Assembly: GCA_964647485.1 (NCBI GenBank)
Contig: CAZYHV010000017.1
Location: 1-64,000, forward strand
Direction: 5' to 3'
DNA: 64,000 nt
From: FW021-bin31 sp964647485
GTDB taxonomy: Bacteria; Bacteroidota; Bacteroidia; Chitinophagales; Chitinophagaceae
Shown: positions 18,601 through 26,650 of the stretch, in pieces
How positions within the stretch are numbered: position 1 is the first letter of the stretch
How the letters are laid out: the number at the start of each line of letters is the position of its first letter
Program-made: the position numbers and the translations under genes
The notes under the pieces: generated by a model
Told to the model about the DNA's origin: nothing
Seen by the model: the letters and a program-made list of their open reading frames with translations, nothing else
Database searches by the model: none

Positions 18601-19222
18601 TGATGGTTCCCTGACCATCTACAGCAATTTCTTGTGTTTCAAAACCAACAGAACTGAATACTAATGTAGCATTTTCAGGAGCATCTAGGCTATAATGACC
18701 TTTCGCATCTGTAACCGTTCCTGTGCTGCTACCTTTCACTTGTACCGTCACTCCGGGCAAAGGGTTACCATCAGGATCTTTTACAATTCCTTCTACATGT
18801 TGTACCTGAAAAAGACTTCCTTTTTTACCAATAATTATTAGCTCATCGCCCACTTTCTTATAATGAAGATTTGTACCGATGAATAGTTGACGAAGGATTT
18901 CAGAAAGAGTTCCTTTGTTTACATTCAAGTCTATTCTTTTATTTACAGGAACGATATCATCACTGTATAGGATCCGGTAATCTAACTTTCTTTCTATTTT
19001 TGAAAGAACATTCTTAAACTTTGTATTTTTAAAATGAAGACTATAAGTATCGCTCCCCTGTGAATATCCTTTAGCGGAGACCTGTAAACTGGCAACAAGC
19101 ACAATAATAAAACAGAGCTTCATAAGCAGGAGAATCTTTTTAAACCTTTCTAACCCTGAACCGGGAGTCTTTTTTAGAGCAGTGTTAAAAGGGAAGCAAT
19201 TAGAAGATAACTTTTTTTTCAT
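15623..19222 (-). CDS. susC-like: SusC/RagA TonB-dependent outer-membrane transporter with STN domain
   Basis: This 1199-residue protein has, in order, a signal region ending near SAKGYSQ, a secretin/TonB N-terminal (STN) domain about 57-125, a carboxypeptidase-like regulatory domain about 140-220, a plug about 230-350 (LYVVDGVPTTDISNIPSEDI) and a 22-strand barrel ending in VTF. The STN domain is the signalling part that talks to a FecR-type anti-sigma factor, and such a gene (19401-20552) lies just upstream. The ATG at 19222 is preceded by a 178-base leader with three stem-loops and a possible antisense RNA. Confidence 0.96.
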   Translation of the reverse strand: MKKKLSSNCFPFNTALKKTPGSGLERFKKILLLMKLCFIIVLVASLQVSAKGYSQGSDTYSLHFKNTKFKNVLSKIERKLDYRILYSDDIVPVNKRIDLNVNKGTLSEILRQLFIGTNLHYKKVGDELIIIGKKGSLFQVQHVEGIVKDPDGNPLPGVTVQVKGSSTGTVTDAKGHYSLDAPENATLVFSSVGFETQEIAVDGQGTINVKMGESSKELNELVVTGYTAQRKKNLTGSITPLKGTELNATPMGNIQKQLQGKVPGVHITASGEPGSNSKVRIRGFGSFTSNDPLYVVDGVPTTDISNIPSEDIENVSILKDASSASIYGARAFAGVILITTKKGKYDQPMKVDLNISYGRQYPGPGFDLLNPKQAAEWTWKAIKNGGGTPSHPQYGSGAQPVLPDYIMAGNHYGLLNSDPATEALVDPSLYNIDPTKGAFYQIVKANKKGTNWYDEVTRNAPLQNYNLSLNGGGDNSRYNIQLGYYNQQGVVKETYLKRYTIRANTEFNIHDRVKIGENIQLSLRDNPQLSNGDIGGNEGNAIGWSYRENPLIPVHDIMGNFAGTRAAGFNNPMNPVANRYRARNDKSQTTAIFGNVYAEVALPYNIHFKSSFGGAYSNNYYNTYGYLQYENKENNPTQNYVYEGASYSYNWVWTNTLNFKHQFGANNLEVLLGEEALGGQNRNMDATGHNPFSADPNYTTISTTQSGGRLIEDGGGPVPTVFSLFAQVNYNYKDKYLFNGTIRRDGAAVFGPQKKYGVFPAFSLGWRLSQENFMKNIGWLNDLKVRGSYGEMGNSASVPLVNQINSYAASAKAAGYDIGGTGNSIEEGIRATGFAAPATHWETNKTLDFGIDATLVHNLDFSVDWYKRKTVGLLYAPEVEATVGFLNDYPTINVGSMENVGVDARITKRGKFSSNWKYDITVNWSTYKNTILKISENTDYFYGNSYGASRISGNPTINKVGHSMSSFYGYKVVGLWQSQDEIDAADAKAQAAIGDNSATYQDGGERPGEFKFADVDGNGYINNDDRTIFGDPNPDFTYGIAGGLSYKNFELSFNFYGVWGAQILNYTKWYTDFYASFPGGAISSRVLDSWTPNNKNTDIPIYEDRAAFSTNQEINSYYMENGSYLRLQNLKLGYTFKNGKLEKVGIKNLHLYIQGINLFTITKYDGLDPSVSGLDETFGVDYGTYPFVRQFIIGANVTF

Positions 19223-19400
19223 ATTTTTGCATTTTAGAGTTTAGTCTCGCACAGAGTTTTCTGTGCGAGAAGAGAAATTGGAAACCGGGCGTCCAAACCT
19301 TTGAAGTTTCCTTTTTGTCAATGCCTCTCTTCCTTTCAAAGAGAGGCTTTTTTCTTTTCATCTGTACTTTTTTAATTCATTGTTTTCAATTTTATAGTGA
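19222..19400. promoter_or_regulatory. fecR-susC leader with three stem-loops
   Basis: Stems are TCTCGCACAG/CTGTGCGAGA (19245-19270, ten perfect pairs), GGAAAC/GTTTCC (19280-19311) and GCCTCTCT/AGAGAGGC (19323-19347). On the minus strand they lie in the 5' leader of susC. On the plus strand the last is followed by a T-run. Confidence 0.75.
19235..19356 (+). ncRNA. Candidate antisense small RNA opposite the susC leader
   Basis: The plus strand carries TATTTTTG (19222-19229), a fit to the Bacteroidota -7 box TAnnTTTG, overlapping the susC start codon. Transcription from about 19235 would give an RNA of about 120 bases with three hairpins. It would end at a canonical terminator: stem GCCTCTCT/AGAGAGGC followed by seven Ts (19348-19354). 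Antisense RNAs between anti-sigma and susC genes (DonS type) are known to repress such loci in Bacteroides fragilis. No clear -33 box is visible, and the RNA itself is an inference. Confidence 0.5.
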
Positions 19401-20552
19401 TCAATTATAAATGGTTACGTAATTCTTTTCAATAGTATATTTAAAGGGGCGAACCATCTGAAGTGCTTTTAGCGCCTGATTTAAGGTCTCTTCTTCAAAA
19501 ATCCCTGTAAAGGTATAGTTGGCTACTTCCTTATTTTCAATGGAGATATCTACCCCATATCGACGAGACAATTGATGGGAAAGAGCTTCAAATCGTTCTC
19601 CTTGAAAAACTAATCGATCCTCCTTCCACGCTGTCTCAGAAATCAGATGAAGCCCTGTCTTCGTCACTACAGGGTGAATTTTGGTTACTTTCATCTGAAG
19701 CGGTTGCTCTATTTTTTTTACAATTTGCTTCTTCTGCTTAAAGATATTCTCTCCCTGTTGTTTTACATCTACTTTCTCGGGTTTCGTCTTTGAGTGAGTA
19801 TAATATATCACTTTTTCGCCCGGCTTCATTACGAGATTTTTATCTTTATCATGGATAGGAGCCACAGAAACACTTCCTTTTATAAGGGACAAAGCCGACT
19901 TATCATCATCCGGATAGGCTTTTAGATTAAATTCAGTACCTATATCCTTTATAGTCAGCCCTTTGGTGTGGATAATGAAAGGATGGCAAGCATCATGCTT
20001 AACTTTAAAATAACCCTCTCCTACTAAAGTGACTTCTCGTTTCGTGATATGTTGAAAATCATTCGGGTAAATTAATTTAGAATCCGCATTCAACCATACT
20101 TTTGTTCCATCCGGTAAAGTAACTGTCGTCTTCGAGCCTTTCTTGGTAGTGACTGTATTTAGGTTCCTCTGATGTGCCGTAAAAGATTGATAAACAAACC
20201 ACCCTCCTACCAACAATACTACCATCACTGCCACCCTTCTCCAAAGTTTTCTTTTTTTATGGAAACTGCCTTTCTTCTTTTGTTCCTTTAAAACGGAAGC
20301 TGAAGTAATCTTTTTCATGACCTGCTCTTTATAATAAGCTGTACGCTCTTGCAGTTCTTCACTTTCTTCCTGATTCATCTCCTTTACCTCTTCCCAATAG
20401 GCCTTCAAATCTTCTTCTAACTGTTGGACTTCCTCCGTTTTATCCTCTTCCCGCAAAAGCTGTTCTAGCCTTTCCAAGTCCTTCGAATCAGCTTCTCCGG
20501 TCAATTTCCGACCCAGTAATTCCCATATTTTTTTATCCTTCTCCTTCATCAA
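19401..20552 (-). CDS. FecR-family anti-sigma factor
   Basis: The protein has 383 residues. A cytoplasmic acidic N-terminal part, which would hold the sigma factor, is followed by one membrane span at about 104-122 (RVAVMVVLLVGGWFVY). A periplasmic FecR domain lies at about 130-240 (VTLPDGTKVWLNADSKLIYP) and a C-terminal DUF4974-type domain at about 310-383, which contacts the SusC STN domain. It lies between the ECF sigma gene and susC, giving a complete trans-envelope signalling set. Confidence 0.95.
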   Translation of the reverse strand: MMKEKDKKIWELLGRKLTGEADSKDLERLEQLLREEDKTEEVQQLEEDLKAYWEEVKEMNQEESEELQERTAYYKEQVMKKITSASVLKEQKKKGSFHKKRKLWRRVAVMVVLLVGGWFVYQSFTAHQRNLNTVTTKKGSKTTVTLPDGTKVWLNADSKLIYPNDFQHITKREVTLVGEGYFKVKHDACHPFIIHTKGLTIKDIGTEFNLKAYPDDDKSALSLIKGSVSVAPIHDKDKNLVMKPGEKVIYYTHSKTKPEKVDVKQQGENIFKQKKQIVKKIEQPLQMKVTKIHPVVTKTGLHLISETAWKEDRLVFQGERFEALSHQLSRRYGVDISIENKEVANYTFTGIFEEETLNQALKALQMVRPFKYTIEKNYVTIYN

Positions 20553-20724
20553 ACAGATATGCTTTTACATCAGGAAAAATATATTCCTTTAATAAGGAGA
20601 GCCTCTTTTAATGAGATACCCCTAAAGGAATCATTATTTTTTTGAAATTTAATTGATGAAAAGGAATGACATGAATCGTTTTCATTGTTATTTTCATTAC
20701 TAAAAAACAAAACTATTCATATAA

Positions 20725-21309
20725 CTATTTTTCTTCCTTCACCTTTTCGGGCTCTTGGATTACTCTATAATAAGCTTGATTCATCCGCTTCATTGCAATA
20801 CCCATTTGAGCTTCAATTGTTTTTACAGAGAGTTGAAGCAACCCGGCTGCTTCACGATATTTTAGACCATCTTCTTTAATCAATTTATAGATAAGTCGGC
20901 AACGAGGAGGTAAATCATGAATGGCGGATTGTATCCTTCTAAACATTTCTTTGGTTATCATTGCACTCTCGGGGGTTTTTCGATCCGCTTTCAACCAAAT
21001 ACTCGTTTGATCCAAAGAATAAGTTTGTACTTTTTTTTGTTTCTTTAATTGTTTTAGCGCTCCATTTCTTACACTCACATATAAATATAACCTAAAGTCT
21101 TCTATCTCTTCAAGTCGTTCTCTTCTCCGCCAAATTCTCAATAGGACATCAGAGACCACCTCTTCTCCAAGTGGTCTTGAATGAAGGAACGAAAAAGCAA
21201 AACGTGTTAATGGCGCAAAACAAAGCTCGAATAATTCTCCAAAAGCCTTCTCATCAGAAAAATCACAAATTCGATCCCGTAAATAGAATAGTTTGTTTTT
21301 ATTTATCAT
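20725..21309 (-). CDS. ECF RNA polymerase sigma factor of the utilisation locus
   Basis: This 194-residue protein has sigma region 2 (about 18-65: FGELFELCFAPLTRFAFSF, then VVSDVLLRIWRRR) and region 4 (about 125-180: LPPRCRLIYKLIKEDGLKY, then LSVKTIEAQMGIAMKRM). This is the usual RpoE/FecI-like plan of Bacteroidota utilisation loci. It precedes fecR by 172 bases on the same strand. It should drive susC and the downstream operon once the SusC signal relieves FecR. Confidence 0.95.
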   Translation of the reverse strand: MINKNKLFYLRDRICDFSDEKAFGELFELCFAPLTRFAFSFLHSRPLGEEVVSDVLLRIWRRRERLEEIEDFRLYLYVSVRNGALKQLKKQKKVQTYSLDQTSIWLKADRKTPESAMITKEMFRRIQSAIHDLPPRCRLIYKLIKEDGLKYREAAGLLQLSVKTIEAQMGIAMKRMNQAYYRVIQEPEKVKEEK

Positions 21310-21523
21310 AAAAGAATCTTAGGATAAGGAATGGGAGCACAATATAATAAAATTTTATCATTTACAAATACGATATTTTCATTTACCTTCCAAAATGCCT
21401 CTTTATTTTCCAAAAAAATATTTGCATTTCATCCTCTTCGTCTCGAAAATACCATCCATAAATAAGTCTCTCGAAAAGATCAAAACAAAGACCTTCAAGA
21501 GGGTATTGATGAAAAGATAAATC

Positions 21524-22012
21524 TTATTTTTCTATTGGCTCGACCAGAACGGTGGCATGCGCTTCAATTCCTTCGCCTCTTCCCACATAACCCATTGTCT
21601 CAGTAGTAGTTGCCTTAATAGAAACCTGATGAAGTTCCACCCCTATACAGCTTGCAATTTGCTTTCTTATTGTGGAGATATAGGGTTTTAGTTTGGGTTT
21701 TTGTAAACATACTGAACAATCCATGTTCATCAATTGATATCCATTCTTTTGAAGAAGTTCATAAGAAGCAGCTAATAGTTTTTTACTATCTATATCTTTA
21801 TAGGCAGGATCCGTGTCCGGAAAATGTGTACCAATATCTCCCAATGCCAGCGTCCCCAACAAAGCATCACAAATAGCATGTAATAGCACATCTGCATCGC
21901 TATGTCCGACACTTCCTTTTTCAAAGGGAATTTCCACACCTCCAATCATTAATTTTCTATTTTCTCCCAATCGATGGAAATCTATTCCATATCCTATACG
22001 AAATGCCAACAC
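21524..22012 (-). CDS. ispF: 2-C-methyl-D-erythritol 2,4-cyclodiphosphate synthase
   Basis: IspF makes the cyclic diphosphate intermediate of the non-mevalonate isoprenoid pathway in the cytoplasm. The 162-residue length is standard. Metal ligands Asp11 and His13 are in GIDFHR and the third His lies in the VGHSDADVLLHAI segment. GDIGTHFPDTD is the usual loop, and the C-terminal part has KATTTETMGYVGRGEGI. It starts 11 bases after the porV stop, so the two are probably co-transcribed, although their functions are unrelated. Confidence 0.96.
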   Translation of the reverse strand: MLAFRIGYGIDFHRLGENRKLMIGGVEIPFEKGSVGHSDADVLLHAICDALLGTLALGDIGTHFPDTDPAYKDIDSKKLLAASYELLQKNGYQLMNMDCSVCLQKPKLKPYISTIRKQIASCIGVELHQVSIKATTTETMGYVGRGEGIEAHATVLVEPIEK

Positions 22013-22023
22013 AAGTATATTTT

Positions 22024-23229
22024 TTAATAATTATTACTTCCTAAATCAAATAATAGAGAAAACCGAAGCGTATTAGACAAGGGATTCCTTTGGGGTCCTT
22101 TCCCAGAAGGAACCAGATAAGATAAATTCATCCCAAAGGATAAATATTTTACACCTAAACCCAAAGTAAAAAACTTACGATCTCCTTTATGTTTGCTTTC
22201 AGTAAAATAGCCTGCTCTCAAGGCAAATAAATCATTGTACCAGTATTCAAGCCCTAAAGAATAATTAATTTCGTTCATTTCTTCCTTAAATCCTCCCGGT
22301 GCATCCGTAAAAGAACCAAAGATGCCGGAAATAACAGACTTTTCCCTAAAATCCGGGACACTATTCCCATTAGCATCCAGCGTGTCAGGAGTAGGTACCA
22401 GCAATTTATTAAGATCTACAGCGAATGTGATCTTATTATAGTGGTTAAATTGATACGTATAGGAACCGCCCACCCCTAGGTTTGTAGGTATAAAATTTTT
22501 ATATTGTTCATTGTCTGCATAAGATATCTTTGCTCCTATATTAGTGATGGTCATGCCAAAACGCCAGGTTCCACTTTTTTCCTCCATAAAAGATCCATAA
22601 TCTTTTTTCTTCGTATAAAAAGCAGAAAGATCACCTGCCACTGATTGTCCGGGCTTGAAACTTACATTTCCTACAGAGGTACCGGAAGCCAGATTAGAGT
22701 AGATATATCGCAAAGCTAAACCCAGCGACCAATGCGCTGATAATTTTCTGGCATATCCTACATCAAAGGAAAATTCCCGAGGGTGGTAAATCCCCTGGTC
22801 TTCTCCGGTAATGCCGGTAAATTGTAGGGTTCCCAAATCAAAATATCGCAAAGAAGCTCCAATCACTTGTCTATCGTCCAATTGTTTATATCCCCCTACA
22901 TAACCTAAAAATACATCCTTCACCAAATCCCGTAACCAGGGGGTATAGGATACAGAAACACCTGCATCGCTCTTTGCAAAATTAAGTTTAGAAAAGTTCC
23001 AATAAGTAGCATTGGCATCAGGAGAGATAGCAATACCGGCATCTCCCATCCCTCCGCTCCTTGCATCAGGAGAAATTCTCAAAAATGGTACTGCAGTACT
23101 GATAACATTCACTCTGCCATCCACATTCACATCTGTATTTTCTATCGTTCCTTGTGCGTCTCCTCTCAAGCTATAACCTAGGACTATAGCCATTAATAGA
23201 AAATTTTTTATTGCTTTTTTCATCAACAA
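22024..23229 (-). CDS. porV: Type IX secretion outer-membrane protein PorV (LptO)
   Basis: This 401-residue outer-membrane barrel has a signal peptide (FLLMAIVLGYSLRGDAQG). The opening, AVPFLRISPDARSGGMGDAG, is characteristic of PorV, a FadL-like barrel. PorV carries type IX cargo from the translocon to the attachment complex. It faces gldJ, divergent over 181 bases, a grouping known from gliding Bacteroidota. The C-terminus ends in an aromatic-rich beta strand (LRFSLLFDLGSNNY). Confidence 0.93.
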   Translation of the reverse strand: MLMKKAIKNFLLMAIVLGYSLRGDAQGTIENTDVNVDGRVNVISTAVPFLRISPDARSGGMGDAGIAISPDANATYWNFSKLNFAKSDAGVSVSYTPWLRDLVKDVFLGYVGGYKQLDDRQVIGASLRYFDLGTLQFTGITGEDQGIYHPREFSFDVGYARKLSAHWSLGLALRYIYSNLASGTSVGNVSFKPGQSVAGDLSAFYTKKKDYGSFMEEKSGTWRFGMTITNIGAKISYADNEQYKNFIPTNLGVGGSYTYQFNHYNKITFAVDLNKLLVPTPDTLDANGNSVPDFREKSVISGIFGSFTDAPGGFKEEMNEINYSLGLEYWYNDLFALRAGYFTESKHKGDRKFFTLGLGVKYLSFGMNLSYLVPSGKGPQRNPLSNTLRFSLLFDLGSNNY

Positions 23230-23364
23230 AACGTTGAAATGTTTTCAAACACCCTTTATAATATTAAATTCGTTCATCATTTATTCTGTAAAAGTATAAA
23301 AAAATTACTTCTTTGTCCGATTTAGGATTAAAAATTAAAACTTAATTATTTAAAAGAAAAATAT

Positions 23365-23372
23365 TACATTTG
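23365..23372 (+). promoter_or_regulatory. Promoter -7 box for gldJ
   Basis: TACATTTG fits TAnnTTTG and lies 38 bases before the gldJ ATG in the porV-gldJ divergent gap. Confidence 0.6.
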
Positions 23373-23410
23373 CCTATAGATGAAGATAAGACGATAATAA
23401 ATTATATCTG

Positions 23411-24949
23411 ATGATACGCAGCACCTTTATAAGAAACAGCCTATTTTTACTCTGTATTACAGCAATATTAGGCTCTTGTAATGTATTTCATAAGAAATAT
23501 GAAAAATCGAGTGCTACCGGCTGGAATTATAACGATCCGGAATGGGGTGGTTTTTTCGTTCCTAAGGATGTAGAACAAAAGACGGGGCCGGGTTTGGTTT
23601 TTGTGCAAGGAGGGACTTTTATGATGGGGCAGACCAATGAAGATGTGATGGGAGATTGGGATAACATGAGGCATCGTATTACAGTCAACTCCTTCTATAT
23701 GGATGAAACAGAAGTCTCAAATGTTAATTATAGAGAATATACCTACTGGCTTAAGAGAATGTTTGGTGCTTTTAACAGACAAGTTTATCGGGATGCATTG
23801 CCCGATACGCTAGTATGGAGAAGTCAGCTTTCCTATAATGAACCAATGGTAGAATATTATTTTAGGCATCCTGCTTATAATGATTTTCCGGTAGTTGGTG
23901 TATCATGGGTTCAGGCAAACAATTTCAGTAAATGGCGTTCAGATCGAGTAAACGAGATGATGCTTATCAAAAAAGGTATTCTCTCCAAAGAAGCAATCAT
24001 CAATGCTCAGGGAGATCAACATTTTGGAACAAAATCCTATTTATTAGGCCTTTACGATGGCGTACCCGGGAAGGAAGTTCAAAAAGGGAAAACAGCCTAT
24101 ACGCATCCGGATGGCAGTCCGAGAAGGATTAAATTTTCCGATGGAGTGCTTTTACCCAATTACCGGCTTCCTACGGAGGCAGAATGGGAATATGCTGCTT
24201 TGGCTTATATCGGACAAAACCCCGATCCTTCTAAAAAGGATAAAAGGATGGGAGAAAATATGATTATGAATCATCAGGTATATTCCTGGAACAACAATGC
24301 CAAAGGGGTGAGAGACCGACGCCGGGGGGCATGGCAAGGGGAATTTTTAGCAAACTTTAAAATCGGATCCGGTGATTATATGGGTATTTCCGGAGGATTG
24401 AATGATGCGGCCGCTATGCCGGCTCCTGTTAAATCTTATTTTCCGAATGCCTTTGGTTTATACAACATGTCTGGAAATGTAAGTGAATGGGTTAGAGACG
24501 TTTATAGAAAATTAAACCCGGTTACGGTGAATGACCTTAGTCCTTTTAGAGGAAATGTATACAAAGATCCAAAAACAGATGAATATAATGAGCCTTATTT
24601 AGATAGTCTCGGAAATGTTGCCATGGAGTTAGAACCCGATTCTATAGCTTCTCAACATTGGAACTATATGAGAGCGGATTTGCGTGGATACCTGGATGGA
24701 GATAGCGCTTCTAAAGTGACCTATGCTTATGGGAAAACAACCTTAATCAATAAAGAAAGCAGAGTCATCAAAGGAGGATCCTGGGCCGATATGCCACATT
24801 GGCTTTCTCCGGGAACCAGACGTTTTATGCAGCAAAACCGTTCCAGCAATACCGTAGGCTTTAGAGATGCAATGGATCGAGTAGGCAGCCCTAATGGCAA
24901 TGGACGCAAGACAGGGAATCACTTCCGCACGCCACGAGCAAAACGCTAA
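23411..24949 (+). CDS. gldJ: Gliding motility / type IX secretion lipoprotein GldJ
   Basis: This 512-residue lipoprotein (LCITAILGSC, lipid Cys23) has an FGE-like sulfatase-modifying-factor fold: FVQGGTFMMG, DETEVSNVNYREY, RLPTEAEWEYAA, GNVSEWVRD, KGGSWAD and GFRDAM. The two catalytic cysteines of true FGE are missing (KGGSWADMPHWLSPGTRRF), as expected for GldJ/GldK structural proteins. Its position between porV and murF favours GldJ over GldK. GldJ forms part of the periplasmic ring or helical track of the machinery and stabilises other Gld proteins. Confidence 0.9.
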   Translation: MIRSTFIRNSLFLLCITAILGSCNVFHKKYEKSSATGWNYNDPEWGGFFVPKDVEQKTGPGLVFVQGGTFMMGQTNEDVMGDWDNMRHRITVNSFYMDETEVSNVNYREYTYWLKRMFGAFNRQVYRDALPDTLVWRSQLSYNEPMVEYYFRHPAYNDFPVVGVSWVQANNFSKWRSDRVNEMMLIKKGILSKEAIINAQGDQHFGTKSYLLGLYDGVPGKEVQKGKTAYTHPDGSPRRIKFSDGVLLPNYRLPTEAEWEYAALAYIGQNPDPSKKDKRMGENMIMNHQVYSWNNNAKGVRDRRRGAWQGEFLANFKIGSGDYMGISGGLNDAAAMPAPVKSYFPNAFGLYNMSGNVSEWVRDVYRKLNPVTVNDLSPFRGNVYKDPKTDEYNEPYLDSLGNVAMELEPDSIASQHWNYMRADLRGYLDGDSASKVTYAYGKTTLINKESRVIKGGSWADMPHWLSPGTRRFMQQNRSSNTVGFRDAMDRVGSPNGNGRKTGNHFRTPRAKR

Positions 24950-24956
24950 TACTGCC

Positions 24957-26234
24957 ATGCTCCATACCAAAGATTTATATGCTTATTTTCTTAAGCATCC
25001 TCATGTACAGACCGACACCCGGAATCTTCAGGAAGGAGATTTGTTTTTTGCATTGAAAGGTCCCCATTTTAACGGTAATAAGTTCGCAAAAGAAGCTTTA
25101 GAAAAAGGAGCCTCTTATGCTGTTATTGATGATCCGGCTTATCAAGAAGATGAGCAGACCCTACTGGTGTCAGATGTATTAACATCCTTACAGCAGTTAG
25201 CGGCTTATCACCGACAACAATTTGACATTCCATTTATAGCCATTACCGGTTCTAACGGAAAAACAACCACCAAAGAACTGACCTATGCAGTCCTAAGCAC
25301 AACATACAACACGCAAGCCACGAAAGGAAACTTGAACAACCACATCGGTATTCCTCTCACTTTACTACGTATTCCCAAAGGGACAGAAATCGCCCTAATA
25401 GAAATGGGAGCCAACCATCAAAAAGAGATTGAAGCCTACTGCCGGATTGTTCGTCCGACGCACGGTCTCATCACCAATATCGGGAAAGCCCATTTAGAAG
25501 GTTTTGGAGGAATAGAAGGAGTAAAAAAAGGAAAAGGAGAATTGTTTGATTTCTTAAGAGCAACCAAGGGTACCGCTTTTGTCTGTGCTGATTTTCCTTA
25601 TTTTGTAAAAGAGATGACCAAAGGTCTGCCTGATATTCATTGGTATGGTACTACGAATAATCCACCCATTCGTGGAAAGATGATACAAAAACATCCCCTG
25701 CTTACCGTACAATTCAACGGGAAATACCGGATTAATACTCATTTATCAGGGGAATACAACCTTTATAATATTCTTGCAGCAGCAGCAATAGGCGACTATT
25801 TCAATGTAAAAAAAGAGGATATCACTTCCGCCATAGCTGAATATCGACCTAAAAATGCACGTTCGCAGGTTATTCATCAACGAACCAATACCTTCATATT
25901 AGATGCCTACAATGCGAATCCCACAAGTATGCATGCTGCCATCAAAGATTTTTCTGAAAGACCGGAAGAGCATCAATGTCTATTCTTGGGTGCGATGAAG
26001 GAATTGGGAGAAGAAAGTGCCAAAGAACATCAAGAACTTATTAACTTTATTCAGACTTTCCATTGGGAAGACGTTATTTTGGTAGGGGACGGTTTCCGGG
26101 AAACCCAGCATTCTTTTCTATATTTTCCTACGGTAGAAAAGGCAAAAGCATGGTTTAAGAAGCAGCATTACCAAGAGACTTCCATTCTTATTAAAGGATC
26201 CCATAGTATTGGTATGGAAAAAATCCTGGAGTAG
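24957..26234 (+). CDS. murF: UDP-N-acetylmuramoyl-tripeptide--D-alanyl-D-alanine ligase
   Basis: MurF adds D-Ala-D-Ala to the UDP-MurNAc tripeptide in peptidoglycan synthesis. The ATP-binding loop ITGSNGKTTTKE lies near residue 100, and the Mur-ligase centre has EMGANHQKEI and TNIGKAHLEGFG. The C-terminal domain begins at LDAYNANPTSMHAAI. An earlier in-frame ATG (24894) would overlap gldJ by 56 bases. I prefer ATG 24957 (MLHTKDLYAYF), which follows the gldJ stop by 7 bases and gives 425 residues, the usual length. It is probably co-transcribed with gldJ. Confidence 0.95.
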   Translation: MLHTKDLYAYFLKHPHVQTDTRNLQEGDLFFALKGPHFNGNKFAKEALEKGASYAVIDDPAYQEDEQTLLVSDVLTSLQQLAAYHRQQFDIPFIAITGSNGKTTTKELTYAVLSTTYNTQATKGNLNNHIGIPLTLLRIPKGTEIALIEMGANHQKEIEAYCRIVRPTHGLITNIGKAHLEGFGGIEGVKKGKGELFDFLRATKGTAFVCADFPYFVKEMTKGLPDIHWYGTTNNPPIRGKMIQKHPLLTVQFNGKYRINTHLSGEYNLYNILAAAAIGDYFNVKKEDITSAIAEYRPKNARSQVIHQRTNTFILDAYNANPTSMHAAIKDFSERPEEHQCLFLGAMKELGEESAKEHQELINFIQTFHWEDVILVGDGFRETQHSFLYFPTVEKAKAWFKKQHYQETSILIKGSHSIGMEKILE

Positions 26235-26241
26235 TCTTTTA

Positions 26242-26268
26242 TTTGTTGATGTAAAAGCAATAACTTTG
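26242..26268 (+). promoter_or_regulatory. Promoter of tRNA-Arg
   Basis: TTTG at 26242-26245 and TAACTTTG at 26261-26268 fit the -33 and -7 boxes of Bacteroidota promoters, although the spacing of 15 is a little short. Both lie after the murF stop. Confidence 0.6.
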
Positions 26269-26311
26269 CTATTCTTCGTTAAGAAGACTGTTCTTTCTAA
26301 CACATGACTTT

Positions 26312-26383
26312 GGCTCCGTAGTACAATGGATAGTATATGAGTTTCCGGAACTTAGGATCCAGGTTCGATCCCTGGCGGGGCCA
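26312..26383 (+). tRNA. tRNA-Arg (CCG)
   Basis: The cloverleaf folds with acceptor GGCTCCG/CGGGGCC, anticodon loop TTCCGGA (anticodon CCG) and T-arm CCAGG-TTCGATC-CCTGG. The terminal CCA is not encoded. Confidence 0.93.
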
Positions 26384-26508
26384 CAAAATATATTTTAAAT
26401 CTGCTTCCGGAAGGAAGAAATTCCTGAAAGGTAAATTAAACATGTAACTTAGGTTCTAATATAGCTTTTTGTAGCAGATGTTTCCTTTGGTGATACTTTT
26501 CCTCTGTC

Positions 26509-26534
26509 GGTGGTTTCGACTACGCTCAATCACC
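26509..26534. repeat. REP-like palindrome
   Basis: GGTGGTT pairs with AATCACC around a loop containing TCGACTACGCTC. Such GGTTTCGACT...CTCAACC-type palindromes are common dispersed repeats in bacterial intergenic regions. Copy number here cannot be judged from one window. Confidence 0.45.
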
Positions 26535-26650
26535 TCACCGGATATAGTCGAAATACTTTATGTGATTTATTGATATAACATTAGCCTTTAGGCTCTACGA
26601 TAACTATCCCATTAATTTTATCGCATTCCCGTCTCAGATCCCGATAAATC

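Noticed and set aside
23411..24949. GldJ as a second formylglycine-generating enzyme
   Set aside because: The catalytic cysteine pair is absent and the porV/murF context is that of GldJ.
24894..24956. Upstream ATG of murF
   Set aside because: It overlaps gldJ and adds residues that MurF proteins lack; ATG 24957 gives the standard length.
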